A stretch of DNA of 64,000 nt from Planococcus chinensis (GCF_020071995.1 NZ_JABWTK010000003.1:62001-126000), one strand, 5' to 3'. Numbered from the stretch's first letter, positions 32,241 through 41,718 are shown. The notes: a model not told the origin generated them from the letters alone. A program made the numbers and translations.

Positions 32241-33458
32241 TTATTCGGTTTTGTCGTATTCGAACAAAATAGCGGCGAAAGACTTAGCGGTGCTTAACAT
32301 CGCTTTTTCGTCAAAATCGAACATGGCGTGATGGTGAGGGTACACTTCCTGTTCGTTCTCGCGCTGGGCACCCGCAAAAATAAAGCTTCCTGGGACACTT
32401 TGTGTATAGTAGGAAAAATCTTCGCCCGGCATGACAGAAGGGGTTTCGGCGACAGCTTCTGCACCCAATACCCGTTCGATGGCCCGCTTGGCAAGCTGTG
32501 TTTCTTCCGGGTGGTTCCAGAGGGCATCATAGCCTTTATCAATCACCACTTCTGCCTGTGCGCCCAGTGCCTGAGCCACTTGGGTCGCAATGCCGGCCAA
32601 GCGCTCCGCAGCCAGCGCGCGCACTTCCGGTTCATAAGAACGGATGGTTCCGGTCATCACCGCTTCTGTCGGTATGACGTTGTTCGCTTTGCCGCTATTG
32701 ATGGAACCGACTGAAATCACCAATTGCTTTAAAGGATCTGTGTTGCGGCTGACAATGCTCTGAAGAGCGGTAACAATATGGGAAGCAGTAACGATCGGGT
32801 CGACCGTTTCGTGCGGAATCGCCCCGTGACCGCCTTTGCCGTTAATTGTAATGGTGAACGTATCGACCGCTGCCTGGATGAAACCTTCTTTATAGAAAAT
32901 GACGCCTGCCGGCATGGTGCTTTGAAGGTGGCAGCCGTAAACGGCATCTACTCCGTCGAGGCAGCCGTCCTCGATCATCGCCTGGGCGCCTCCCGGATAT
33001 TCTTCTTCGCCAAACTGATGAATGAAAACCACATTCTGGCGGATATGTTCAGCATGGTTCACCAAACTTTTGGCAAAAACCATTAGTGCTGCCGTATGTC
33101 CATCGTGTCCGCAGGCGTGCATCACATTCGGCACGGTGGATTTATACGGAACTTCTTTTTGGTCTTGAATCGGCAACGCATCAAAATCAGCGCGGAATGC
33201 AATGGTTTTAAGCGGATCTTGCGCTTCGAACTTTGCCACAACACCGCGTCCGCCAACGCCTTCGCGCACTTCAAGGCCGAGCTCCCGGTAATAATCCGCA
33301 ATGTATTTCGGTGTTGCCACTTCCTGATGGGACAGTTCAGGATGCTGGTGCAAATGGCGGCGTATCGCCACCATGCTTGGAAACAACGTGTCCAACTCTG
33401 TACAAACTTCTTCCAAGCCTTTATTTTGTATAGACAGATTCTCTGTTTGAATGGCCAT
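32241..33458 (-). CDS. M20-family amidohydrolase/peptidase
   Basis: An M20 metallopeptidase of the N-acyl-amino-acid amidohydrolase type. Zinc-site motifs are HACGHDGHTAALM and HQFGEEEYPGG (acidic base), with the dimerization segment INGKGGHGAIPHETVDPI and final HHHAMFDFDE. It likely cleaves an acyl-amino acid, aminobenzoyl-glutamate or peptide after uptake by the AbgT transporter. Length (405) is normal. The start at 33458 has AAAGGAGG 11 bases upstream and overlaps the end of the upstream amidohydrolase by 38 bases. Confidence 0.85.
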   Translation of the reverse strand: MAIQTENLSIQNKGLEEVCTELDTLFPSMVAIRRHLHQHPELSHQEVATPKYIADYYRELGLEVREGVGGRGVVAKFEAQDPLKTIAFRADFDALPIQDQKEVPYKSTVPNVMHACGHDGHTAALMVFAKSLVNHAEHIRQNVVFIHQFGEEEYPGGAQAMIEDGCLDGVDAVYGCHLQSTMPAGVIFYKEGFIQAAVDTFTITINGKGGHGAIPHETVDPIVTASHIVTALQSIVSRNTDPLKQLVISVGSINSGKANNVIPTEAVMTGTIRSYEPEVRALAAERLAGIATQVAQALGAQAEVVIDKGYDALWNHPEETQLAKRAIERVLGAEAVAETPSVMPGEDFSYYTQSVPGSFIFAGAQRENEQEVYPHHHAMFDFDEKAMLSTAKSFAAILFEYDKTE

Positions 33459-34629
33459 GGACGAGAGTTCCTCCTTTATAAACAGCATCAACGCTGCGGA
33501 ATGCTGAAATATTGTCTTCCGGATCTTCTGAAAGAACGATAAAGTCAGCAACTTTTCCTTTTTTCAGCGAACCGGTTTGGTCTTGGACGTTCAAGGCGCT
33601 GGCCGCCTGATAAGTCGCGGATGTGATGATGTCCCGGATCGGCATACCGCATTCATGCATCAATTCCAATTCTTTTGCAAAGTCGCCGTGCAGATTGAAC
33701 GGAGTCCCGGCATCTGTACCAGCCGCAATTTTTACGCCGGCTTTGACCGCTTTGCGGAAACTTTCCTGATGGGCATCCAGACAGAAAATGGCTTTTTTGA
33801 CTGCATGCGGCGGGATAGCGCCGGAATCAGCATTTTGCACAATATAATAAGGTGCGGCAAGCGTCGGCACCAGGACAGTGCCGTATTCGATCATCAGCTC
33901 AATCGTTTCGTCATCCAGGAAAATGCCATGCTCAATCGTCGTGATGCCGGCACGTACCGCATTCTGGATGCCTTGAGTCCCTTGTGCGTGGGAAGCGGTT
34001 GTTTTTCCTGCATGCAAGGCTTCTTCGACCGCTGCCCGCATTTCTTTTTCTGACAGCTGCGGAGAACCGGGGTCAACGCCTGGCGTCATGACGCCGCCTG
34101 TCGCCATCAGCTTCAAGACGTCTGCCCCTTGTTTTAAGGTTTGGCGTGCAGCCTTTCGGACTTCATCTTCACCGTCTGCTTCTGATGCCATCGGGTAGCC
34201 GTGGCCGCCGGTCATAACAATGGGCTGGCCAGAACCGTAAACAGTAGGCCCGGTAAGAAGGCCGGCGTTGACAGCATTTCGGTAAGCAAGGTCGACATGC
34301 CATTTCGATCCGAGATTTCTTACGCTAGTGACCCCTGACTGCAATTGCTTTACTGCATTTGCCTGATGGCGGTAAGCGGAAGAGGCTTGCGTTTCTTTCG
34401 CCATTTCCGCAAATGGATCGGCAACGCCGTCCATCCCGAGGTGAATATGCATATCGAATAATCCGGGCAAAATAGTTTTGCCTTGCCCATCGATGGTTTC
34501 AGAAGCTGCCATTTGGACAGCTTCTTGCCCCGTTGCAACGATTTTCCCACCTTCAACTACGATGGCGGATTGCGTCAGTTTTTCTCCAGTACCGGTGTAT
34601 AACGTGATATTTTCCCATTTTAAAGTCAT
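33421..34629 (-). CDS. Imidazolonepropionase-like metal-dependent amidohydrolase
   Basis: This TIM-barrel amidohydrolase has the first metal motif LPGLFDMHIHLGMDG, the GGHGYPM and KLMATGGVMTPG region, HAQGTQGI, HGIFLDD and the final AGTDAGTPFN Asp. Such imidazolonepropionase-like proteins include prolidases and dipeptidases. The second of three genes in the abgT cluster, it lies between transporter and M20 peptidase. The role is probably hydrolysis of the imported substrate or its N-terminal part, but the specificity is unknown. AAGGAGG is just upstream. Confidence 0.83.
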   Translation of the reverse strand: MTLKWENITLYTGTGEKLTQSAIVVEGGKIVATGQEAVQMAASETIDGQGKTILPGLFDMHIHLGMDGVADPFAEMAKETQASSAYRHQANAVKQLQSGVTSVRNLGSKWHVDLAYRNAVNAGLLTGPTVYGSGQPIVMTGGHGYPMASEADGEDEVRKAARQTLKQGADVLKLMATGGVMTPGVDPGSPQLSEKEMRAAVEEALHAGKTTASHAQGTQGIQNAVRAGITTIEHGIFLDDETIELMIEYGTVLVPTLAAPYYIVQNADSGAIPPHAVKKAIFCLDAHQESFRKAVKAGVKIAAGTDAGTPFNLHGDFAKELELMHECGMPIRDIITSATYQAASALNVQDQTGSLKKGKVADFIVLSEDPEDNISAFRSVDAVYKGGTLVHGHSNRESVYTK

Positions 34630-34641
34630 AAAAATTCCTCC

Positions 34642-36192
34642 TTATTGTGGCAAATGAATTCCGCCGCCAGGTCCGAGCGGAAGGCCGAGCAAGAACCAGA
34701 TAACGAACAAGATAATCCAGAAAATCGCAAACGCGATGGAATATGGCAGAAGGGAAGCAAGCAAGGTCCCCATCCCGATATTCTTGTCGTATTTTTTCGC
34801 GAATGTCAGCAAGATGGCAAAGTAAGCAAGCATCGGTGTAATTGGGTTGGTAATGGAGTCTGCAATGCGGTAAGCCACTTGCGTAACCGCCGGGTCGTAG
34901 CCAAGAAGCATGAACATCGGCACAAATACCGGTGCAAGGAGCGCCCATTTGGCAGAAGCGCTGGCAATCAGCAAGTTGATCAAAGCGGCTATCGCGATAA
35001 AGCCCAGGATAAGCGGCAGCCCTTCAAATCCGATGCCTTTCAAGAATCCCGCGCCTTCGATGGCAATGATCGGACCTAGGTTGCTCATGCCGAAGAATGC
35101 AATCATTTGAGCAGCAACGAACGCCAAAACGATATAGCCGCCCATTCCGGACATTGCTTTTGTTAAATGTTCGGCAACGTCTTTATCGCTTTTTAAGACT
35201 TTTGCACCAAATCCGTAGGCAAGAGCAGGCAACAAGAAAGCAAACAGCATGATTGGCACAATGCCGGTCATAAACGGAGAAACAATGACGCCGCCCGTTT
35301 CCTGGTTGCGCAAAATCGCATTTTCCGGAAGAACGAGTAACAAGATGACGACTGTGTAAAGTGCAAGAGCAATAGCTGCCCACAGGAGGCCGCGCTTTTC
35401 TTCCGGCGTCGCTTTTTCCAGTTTTTCAACCGTGCCTGTATAGGCGCCTAAGCGGGGTTCTGTAATTTTTGTCGTTACAAACATCGCTACCGGAATAATC
35501 ACGAATGTGGAAGCGATCATGAAATACCAGTTGATAGCAGGATTCGCAACGTAATTTGGATCAATCAGGTTGGCGCCTGCTTGCGTAAATCCGGACAATA
35601 ACGGATCGAGCATGCTGACAAGCAAGTTGGCGCTGAAGGCACCGGTAACTGTGGCATAACCGGCAATCAGGCCGGCAATTGGATTGCGCCCGAGTGCAGC
35701 AAAAATCATGGCGGCGATTGGAGGCAACACAACTTGCGCTGCATCAGCAGCTGTATTTCCAAGAACTGCAATCAATAAAATAGTCGGCAAAATAATTTTT
35801 GCCGGAGCATTTAAAATCGTCGTTTTCATAAACGTCGTTACAAGGCCGGTCGATTCCGCAAGGCCTACGCCAAGCATAACGACAAGCACGAGTCCGAGAG
35901 GGGGGAAGCCCGTAAAATTCGGAACCAAGGTTTCAACAATGGACCGGATGCCAGCGCCGTTGAGCAAATTGACGACTTGGATTTCTTCGCCTGTCCCAGG
36001 GTGTACCGACTTAACACCAAGAGATGAAAAAATGGCAGAAGCAACTAAAATGATGAGAGTAAAGGCGGCGAACAGTGTTACCGGGTCCGGAAGTTTGTTT
36101 CCGTAAATTTCTACTTTGTTTAACAACTTTTGAAACAAGCTTGGTTTTTCTGCTTTGCCATTGGCTGCATTAGCTTCTACAATCTTGCTCAT
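34642..36192 (-). CDS. AbgT-family transporter
   Basis: A 516-residue permease with about eleven to twelve hydrophobic segments, GLAESTGLVTTFMKTTIL, NTAADAAQVVLPPIAAM and SITNPITPMLAYFAILLTF, matching AbgT, the p-aminobenzoyl-glutamate transporter of E. coli. Relatives also export sulphonamides, so direction is not fixed. Its stop is 12 bases upstream of the amidohydrolase start, forming an operon that also includes the M20 peptidase. In E. coli abgT is next to the M20 hydrolases abgA and abgB, so this cluster may be a remote counterpart. Confidence 0.88.
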   Translation of the reverse strand: MSKIVEANAANGKAEKPSLFQKLLNKVEIYGNKLPDPVTLFAAFTLIILVASAIFSSLGVKSVHPGTGEEIQVVNLLNGAGIRSIVETLVPNFTGFPPLGLVLVVMLGVGLAESTGLVTTFMKTTILNAPAKIILPTILLIAVLGNTAADAAQVVLPPIAAMIFAALGRNPIAGLIAGYATVTGAFSANLLVSMLDPLLSGFTQAGANLIDPNYVANPAINWYFMIASTFVIIPVAMFVTTKITEPRLGAYTGTVEKLEKATPEEKRGLLWAAIALALYTVVILLLVLPENAILRNQETGGVIVSPFMTGIVPIMLFAFLLPALAYGFGAKVLKSDKDVAEHLTKAMSGMGGYIVLAFVAAQMIAFFGMSNLGPIIAIEGAGFLKGIGFEGLPLILGFIAIAALINLLIASASAKWALLAPVFVPMFMLLGYDPAVTQVAYRIADSITNPITPMLAYFAILLTFAKKYDKNIGMGTLLASLLPYSIAFAIFWIILFVIWFLLGLPLGPGGGIHLPQ

Positions 36193-36394
36193 GTATTCAC
36201 TCCCTTTAGTTTGAATTGTTAAAATATTATTACTTTATTCGATTAAACTATATAGGAAAGTTCACAAAAAGAAGAAGAAAGCTTTGTGGATTGTCATAAA
36301 ATCTGTTTAATTTGCTAAACGCGTGGGTATAGAAAAAGCTTGTTAATTCGCCAATCGGGCTAGCTTAAAATCATAATTAACAGAATTGATGGAT

Positions 36395-36422
36395 TTGATA
36401 ATTAATTATTTTTCTATATACT
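36395..36422 (+). promoter_or_regulatory. Promoter of the YfcC-type transporter gene
   Basis: TTGATA (36395-36400), 16-base spacer, TATACT (36417-36422), followed by a 76-base leader. It is the main recognisable signal in the AT-rich 306-base gap between abgT and this gene. Confidence 0.55.
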
Positions 36423-36498
36423 TGTTAACTAACTTCTTTCATAAAATTTTCAAGGAGTTGGGATTTGCATAAATGAAAGAAGAAAAACGACAGGGGGT

Positions 36499-37932
36499 AT
36501 GAAAGAAAAGATGAATGAATCCAATGAACCGACTTATGAAAACAATAGAAAAAGCAAGTGGAAATGGGAAATGCCCGATACATACGTGATTTTGCTTTTC
36601 GTATTATTACTGGCGGCGGCCGCCACATACATAGTGCCAGCGGGCACATTTGAACGGGAAGTAGTGGAAGAAGTCGAAAGAGTGGTGCCGAATACATACA
36701 GCGAAACGGAACAAAACCCTACCGGCTTTATGGATATCTTTTTGGCTTTGCAATCCGGAATGGTCCAATCAGGCGGGCTGATCTTTTTAGTGCTGTTTGC
36801 CGGAGGAGCATTTGAAGTAGTGGAACGCTCTGGAGCCATCAAGGGAGGAATTCTTCGGGCAGTCAATAAGACACGCGGAAAAGAATTTTGGCTGATTGCG
36901 CTTGTATCGATCCTGTTTGCACTTGGAGGAGCGGTAGGAGCGGTAGCGAATTCCATCATTCCATTTGTGGCTATCGGCCTGATCATTGCGCGGGCATTGA
37001 AGCTCGATGCCATAGTAGCAGTATCGATTACATTTGGAGCGACTTTTGCGGGATTCAATGTCGGTTTTTTAAACCCTTACACAGTAGGAATTGCCCAAAG
37101 CATTGCGGATGTTCCGCTGTTTTCAGGAATGATGCTGAGAATTTTTGCGTTTGTTGTAATTGTTGGCGTAACCATTTATTATACATGGCGTTATGCCAAG
37201 AAAATTCTTAAAGATCCGGCAAAAAGCCTGGTGGGAGTGTTGGAAGTAGGGAGTGGTGATGAATCGGAATTGCAAGCGCCCTTCACCGTCCGGCACAAAC
37301 TGATTTTGTCGTTTGTCGCACTTTGTTTGGCGTTCTTTGTATTTGCCACCATCCAATTTCAATGGTCGATCGACCATATGGCCGCGTTCTTTATCATCAT
37401 CGGCATCGGTTCCGGAATCATTGCGGGCATGGATTACAATAAACTGACCATGACGTTTCTGGAAGGCTGTAAAAACCTCGTGTACGGGGCGTTGATTATC
37501 GGGGTTGCCCGTGCAATTTTGATCGTTATGGAAAACGCACAGATTCTGGATACCTTTGTCTATGCTTTATCGGTGCCTCTTGAAGGACTGACTCCTGTGT
37601 TTGCAGCGCTTGGAATGTTTGTTGCGAATGGGATGATTAATTTCTTAGTTCCTTCAGGCAGTGGACAGGCGATGATTGTGATGCCGATTCTTTCGCCTTT
37701 GGCGGATATGATTGGAGTCACGCGCCAAGTTGCGGTCCAGGCTTACCAATTCGGTGATGGATTCACCAACAGCATTTTCCCGACTTCCGGTCCGCTGATG
37801 GCGAGTCTCGCCATTGCGGGTGTTCCGTGGATCAAATGGGCGAAATGGATGTTGCCTCTGCTGCTCATCTGGGTGGTTATTGCGGTCGTCATGCTGACAG
37901 TCGGTGTACTGATCGAGTGGGGACCGGTATAA
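36499..37932 (+). CDS. YfcC-family (DcuC-related) transporter
   Basis: The protein has roughly twelve hydrophobic segments; the conserved YIVPAGTFER, GAVANSIIPF, FLNPYTVGIAQ and FLVPSGSGQAMIVMPILSPLADMIGVTRQ motifs identify the YfcC family of the C4-dicarboxylate/arginine-ornithine type. Substrate may be a basic amino acid or dicarboxylate. AGGGGG lies one base before the ATG at 36499 and 13 bases before the in-frame ATG at 36511; the latter start is possible. It is a single gene between the abgT operon and the CPT-like gene. Confidence 0.82.
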   Translation: MKEKMNESNEPTYENNRKSKWKWEMPDTYVILLFVLLLAAAATYIVPAGTFEREVVEEVERVVPNTYSETEQNPTGFMDIFLALQSGMVQSGGLIFLVLFAGGAFEVVERSGAIKGGILRAVNKTRGKEFWLIALVSILFALGGAVGAVANSIIPFVAIGLIIARALKLDAIVAVSITFGATFAGFNVGFLNPYTVGIAQSIADVPLFSGMMLRIFAFVVIVGVTIYYTWRYAKKILKDPAKSLVGVLEVGSGDESELQAPFTVRHKLILSFVALCLAFFVFATIQFQWSIDHMAAFFIIIGIGSGIIAGMDYNKLTMTFLEGCKNLVYGALIIGVARAILIVMENAQILDTFVYALSVPLEGLTPVFAALGMFVANGMINFLVPSGSGQAMIVMPILSPLADMIGVTRQVAVQAYQFGDGFTNSIFPTSGPLMASLAIAGVPWIKWAKWMLPLLLIWVVIAVVMLTVGVLIEWGPV

Positions 37933-37933
37933 A

Positions 37934-37963
37934 AAGAAGATGCTCCGCTGGGGGCATCTTCTT
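37934..37963 (-). terminator. Intrinsic terminator of the CPT-like gene
   Basis: AAGAAGATGC and GCATCTTCTT arms. The T-rich tail is only on the minus strand, so it ends the kinase gene; the stop codon overlaps the stem. Confidence 0.7.
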
Positions 37964-38522
37964 AAGCTTGTATAGAGTTGCGGCGCTTTTTTGCCGTTTC
38001 TGCCCAACCGGTAAAAGCAGCTTTGTTCTCCAGCCGTTCTTTGATGCGGTCGGCACAAAAAGCAATTTCCGCTTTGGACGTATCCACTTCCAGGTCGTAT
38101 TGTTCATTTTGCTGATGCACATACTCCAGCTGCTTCTTGGCGAGTCCCGGCGGACGGTCGCCTCTTTGGGATTCTCTTTTTTCAATTTCATCGAGCGGGC
38201 AGTGGACGCCAACAAACAGCACCGGATAATCTTTCAGGACGGCCAGGCAATCATTCAGTGTAAAATCATCATGCAAAATTTGATCGACCACCAAGTGAAT
38301 GCCGCTTTCGGAAAACATGGCAATGTTTCGGTGAAAATAATACTCTGTCGGGACCGGAATCAGCCGGTTTTGATCCCGGTCCTCCATCTGTTCAATGATT
38401 CCGTCAAACTCATCGATACTCAGCGCAAAATAATCAGGAAGCTGTTTGATGAGTTCGTTTGCCAGAGTGGTTTTGCCGGAACTGGATGTCCCGTTCAATA
38501 ATATAATCGTTCCTTTATCCAT
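37962..38522 (-). CDS. Chloramphenicol phosphotransferase-like P-loop kinase
   Basis: A P-loop protein with Walker A LLNGTSSSGKTT and the DEFDGIIEQM segment of chloramphenicol phosphotransferase (CPT)-like and zeta-toxin-like kinases; FVGVHCPLDEIEKRESQRGDRPPGLAKKQ is typical of CPT. In CPT, a hydroxyl of chloramphenicol is phosphorylated, but most homologues have unknown targets and I would not call this a resistance gene without testing. ATG at 38522 has GGAGGAG just upstream; the longer frame has no ribosome site. Its promoter contains a perfect palindrome. Confidence 0.8.
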   Translation of the reverse strand: MDKGTIILLNGTSSSGKTTLANELIKQLPDYFALSIDEFDGIIEQMEDRDQNRLIPVPTEYYFHRNIAMFSESGIHLVVDQILHDDFTLNDCLAVLKDYPVLFVGVHCPLDEIEKRESQRGDRPPGLAKKQLEYVHQQNEQYDLEVDTSKAEIAFCADRIKERLENKAAFTGWAETAKKRRNSIQA

Positions 38523-38559
38523 AACTTTCTCCTCCGAAATAGAAAAGTTCAATAAAAAA

Positions 38560-38588
38560 AGTATACCTGCTGGTTTTCCAGCAGGCAA
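38560..38588 (-). promoter_or_regulatory. Promoter with a palindrome in the spacer, CPT-like gene
   Basis: Reading on the minus strand, TTGCCT (38583-38588), exactly 17 bases, and TATACT (38560-38565). The spacer with the edge of the -35 is the 20-base palindrome CCTGCTGG-TTTT-CCAGCAGG (38566-38585). A regulator bound here would cover both promoter elements. Confidence 0.6.
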
Positions 38589-38684
38589 TCTAATGGAAAA
38601 CTGTCCCAATCCATAAAGGATTATGGTAGAATTTCTTCGTATGCAATAATTCACTACGGGTGTTCAGAAAGAGCAGGTGCAGAA

Positions 38685-39488
38685 ATGATTGTCGGTATCG
38701 ATGCAGGCGGGACCTTGATTAAAGTGGCGTACACCGAAAACGGTTCACTCCATTTTATAAAATACCCAATTGCCGAAATAGAGCGGGTTGCCGGTTGGAT
38801 AAACGGGCTGGAGAATCCCGTGATTTGTGTGACCGGCGGTAAATCGGGTGTACTCCGTTCGCTAATAAATATAAATTTAAAGGAAATGGTGGAATTTGAT
38901 GCCACACATCTCGGCGTTCAATTCCTGTTGGACCGGATGGGGCGTTCAGAAGATATTTATGTCGTGACCAATGTCGGAACAGGCACGTCCATCCATTGCA
39001 TCCAGAACAATATGCAGGAACGCCTTGGCGGAACAGGAGTCGGCGGCGGAACTTTGGTAGGGTTGAGCCATCTGCTGACGGGCATTACGGATTATGAAGA
39101 AATTGTCGAATTGGCAAGCAAAGGTTCGAGAGACCGCATCGATTTGAAAGTAAAGCATATATACGAAGGCAAAGAACCTCCGATTTCCGGCGAATTGACC
39201 GCCAGCAATTTTGGCAATGATTTATTTTCTGCTGCCGGTGAACTGTCGAAAGAAGAACTGTTGGCAACAGTGGTCGGCCTGGTTGGCGAAACGGTCAGCA
39301 CGGTAAGTGTCTTAGCCGCTCGCCAGTGTGCCAGTTCAACCATTATTTACATCGGGTCTTCCTTTATCCACAATCCACTGTTAAAAGAAGTGGTGGAAAG
39401 CTACACAATATTGCGCGGGGCAACACCGCTATTTTTGGAGAACGGCGAGTTTTCCGGAGCAGTCGGCGCCATGATCAGTTTAAAATAA
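38685..39488 (+). CDS. coaW: Type II pantothenate kinase
   Basis: Phosphorylates pantothenate in the first step of CoA synthesis. The ATP-binding opening IVGIDAGGTLIKVAYT, VTGGKSGVL and VTNVGTGTSIHCI are typical of staphylococcal-type CoaW; the GGTGVGGGTLVGLSHLL and ASNFGNDLFSA motifs complete it. The 267-residue length is normal. CoA demand from the acyl-CoA genes further along is suggestive, but there is no direct link. GAGCAGGTG is upstream of the ATG. Confidence 0.9.
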   Translation: MIVGIDAGGTLIKVAYTENGSLHFIKYPIAEIERVAGWINGLENPVICVTGGKSGVLRSLININLKEMVEFDATHLGVQFLLDRMGRSEDIYVVTNVGTGTSIHCIQNNMQERLGGTGVGGGTLVGLSHLLTGITDYEEIVELASKGSRDRIDLKVKHIYEGKEPPISGELTASNFGNDLFSAAGELSKEELLATVVGLVGETVSTVSVLAARQCASSTIIYIGSSFIHNPLLKEVVESYTILRGATPLFLENGEFSGAVGAMISLK

Positions 39489-39519
39489 AAAAGATGGCGC
39501 TTCTGGCGCCATCTTTTTT
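39487..39519. terminator. Bidirectional intrinsic terminator
   Basis: AAAAAAGATGGCGC and GCGCCATCTTTTTT arms, five-base loop. Confidence 0.9.
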
Positions 39520-40078
39520 ATTCATTGATGATAATCAATTTTTCCCGGATGTCTGTGCGTTCCCGTTTTTCCGGTACGTGCTGCGGATAACCGATCATCA
39601 TCGTCGCTACAATCTTTTCGCCGGGCTGTACGCCGATGGCTTCCCGGAATACGGGATCGTAAATCCAGTCATTCGAGCGCCAGATCATTCCGATGCCGCG
39701 TGCCCAGGCAGCGAGCTGGAAGTTTTGTAGAAGCGACGAAATCGCACCGTAGTCTTCGTCCCAGCGTCTTTGGCGCGGATCTTCCGGCATGATCACCACC
39801 AAATGCAAAGGAATATCGCGGAAGTATTGTGCCTTATTCAAGACTTTTTGCGGAACGGCTCCGTCTTCTTTTGGCATGGCATCGATAAAGGCCTGCACAA
39901 ATTTCTCTTTGCCGTCGCCGGCATACAATTGAAAGCGCCAAGGCTGATTTACTTTGTGGTTGGGCGCCCATTTTGCCACGTTCAGCAATTCAATGATTTC
40001 TTCAATATCCACCGGGTCTTTTTTGAACTTCTTGATGGTCCGGCGCTCTAAAATATTTTGATCTATTGGGGTCAGCAT
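39518..40078 (-). CDS. Nitroreductase-family NAD(P)H/FMN oxidoreductase (YdjA-like)
   Basis: The protein has the FMN phosphate-binding RRTIKKF near the N-terminus, AKWAPNHKVNQPWRFQL, the GAISSLLQNFQLAAWARGIGMIW core and the IGYPQHVPEKRER end of the small nitroreductase-like family. Typical substrates are nitroaromatics or quinones, but physiological roles vary. ATG at 40078 has AAAGGAGAG ten bases upstream; a 14-codon extension has no such site. Divergent from cgoX. Confidence 0.87.
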   Translation of the reverse strand: MLTPIDQNILERRTIKKFKKDPVDIEEIIELLNVAKWAPNHKVNQPWRFQLYAGDGKEKFVQAFIDAMPKEDGAVPQKVLNKAQYFRDIPLHLVVIMPEDPRQRRWDEDYGAISSLLQNFQLAAWARGIGMIWRSNDWIYDPVFREAIGVQPGEKIVATMMIGYPQHVPEKRERTDIREKLIIINE

Positions 40079-40282
40079 TTGTCTCTCTCCTTTATGCAAA
40101 TGATAAAGCTTCTCATTCAATCAAACCAGAATGGGCGTGAAAACGCAATCAAGTGCTCTTTTATTGCCTGGGAAATAAAATAGGAAGAAACCGAGGCAAG
40201 CGTATTAAAACTGACATAATATCGCCTGCTTTCAGTTCGGTTTGTTGGTAAAATGAAGACAATAGTAAGGAGTGGATGAGGA

Positions 40283-41677
40283 ATGGCAACAGTAGCAGTG
40301 GTAGGCGGAGGCATTACAGGACTTTCCGCTATGCACTATTTGCAGCAACTAAAAAAAGAACAGAATCTTGATTTGGAACTGGTGTTAATTGAGCAAAGTG
40401 AAGAATTGGGCGGGAAGATCCGTACGGTAAAAGATGCCGAATTCATCATGGAAACCGGTGCGGATTCGATTGTTGCTCGCCATGCCAGCGTCATGCCGCT
40501 GATTGAAGAGCTGGACTTGCAGGACCGGGTCGTCTATAACGGCACGGGCATTTCCTATTTATATGCCAATAATCAACTGCACGCTATTCCGGCCGATACG
40601 GTATTTGGCATACCGATGGATGAAGAAGCCCTTTTCAGTTCGACGCTAGTGTCGGAAGAAGGGAAGCGAGCGGCGCTGCGGGATTTTGAAACGAAGAATG
40701 AGGCCTTCACACGCGACAGTTCAATTGGGGAGTTCCTGGAAGCGTTTCTTGGCAAAGAACTTGTGGACAATCAGATTGCACCGGTGCTGTCAGGCGTTTA
40801 CTCCGGGAATCTGCATGAACTGACGCTTGCTTCGACTTTGCCTTATTTGGTCGATTACAAAAATAAATACGGCAGCATCATCAAAGGGCTGGAAGCGAAC
40901 AAACAGCATTTTCAAGGGGCTGCGAACAAGAAATTCATTTCGTTCGACGAAGGCATGGCGGTGTTGATTGACCGGCTGGAAGAAAAACTGGATGAAGCGA
41001 CAATCATAAAAGGGACGGCTACAGAAGCGGTCGTGAAAACGGAGGGCGGCTATGAAGTGAAGATGGCTGATGGAAGATCGGTGATAGCCGATTACGTCAT
41101 TCTGGCAACGCCTCATGAAGCGGCGCAAAGTCTGTTGAAGGAAAAAGCGCTGGAACCGGAATTTGGCCAGCTCTTGAATTCATCATTGATCAGCGTCTAT
41201 TTTGGTTTTGACTTGCCCGACGCACAACTGCCTGCAGATGGCACCGGGTTTATCGTATCTCAGGATACAGATTTGATATGCAATGCCTGCACGTGGACGA
41301 GCCGCAAGTGGAGCCATACTTCCCGCAACGGAAACTTGCTTGTTCGATTGTTCTATAAAAGCTCCAATCCGTCGTATGGCCGTTTGAAGGATTTATCAGA
41401 AAGCGAACTGGCGGAATTGGCGTTGACGGATATCGAGAAAAGTCTGGGGATTTCGTCTAAACCCGTATCGGTTGAAGTGACCGGCTGGAAAAACTTGATG
41501 CCGAATTACACGATGCAGCACAAGACGGCTGTTTCAGCGCTGGAAGAAAAAATGGCTGAACTAATGCCGAATGTGAAGCTCGCAGGTGCTTCGTTTTACG
41601 GTGTCGGCATCGGCGCCTGCATCCAAAACGGCAAAGATGTGGCTATGGAGATTGCAGCAAGCATAAAAGGTGAATGA
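40283..41677 (+). CDS. cgoX: Coproporphyrinogen III oxidase/protoporphyrinogen oxidase
   Basis: A flavoprotein of haem synthesis (HemY in older naming); in Firmicutes it oxidises coproporphyrinogen III. The FAD motif VAVVGGGITGLSAMHYLQQ, EQSEELGGKIRTV, and the C-terminal ASFYGVGIGACIQNGKD are characteristic. The 464-residue length is normal. No other hem gene is in the window. It lies before the tandem repeat and convergent to katA, itself a haem enzyme. AAGGAG is upstream of the ATG. Confidence 0.9.
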   Translation: MATVAVVGGGITGLSAMHYLQQLKKEQNLDLELVLIEQSEELGGKIRTVKDAEFIMETGADSIVARHASVMPLIEELDLQDRVVYNGTGISYLYANNQLHAIPADTVFGIPMDEEALFSSTLVSEEGKRAALRDFETKNEAFTRDSSIGEFLEAFLGKELVDNQIAPVLSGVYSGNLHELTLASTLPYLVDYKNKYGSIIKGLEANKQHFQGAANKKFISFDEGMAVLIDRLEEKLDEATIIKGTATEAVVKTEGGYEVKMADGRSVIADYVILATPHEAAQSLLKEKALEPEFGQLLNSSLISVYFGFDLPDAQLPADGTGFIVSQDTDLICNACTWTSRKWSHTSRNGNLLVRLFYKSSNPSYGRLKDLSESELAELALTDIEKSLGISSKPVSVEVTGWKNLMPNYTMQHKTAVSALEEKMAELMPNVKLAGASFYGVGIGACIQNGKDVAMEIAASIKGE

Positions 41678-41718
41678 AAACAGGGGGAGTGGCCAACGGG
41701 CTGCTCTCTTTTTTAGTT

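Noticed and set aside
36474..36501. A nine-codon frame ending in GTA-TGA at the YfcC-type gene start
   Set aside because: Too short, with no ribosome site, and likely chance overlap with the AGGGGG site of the real gene.
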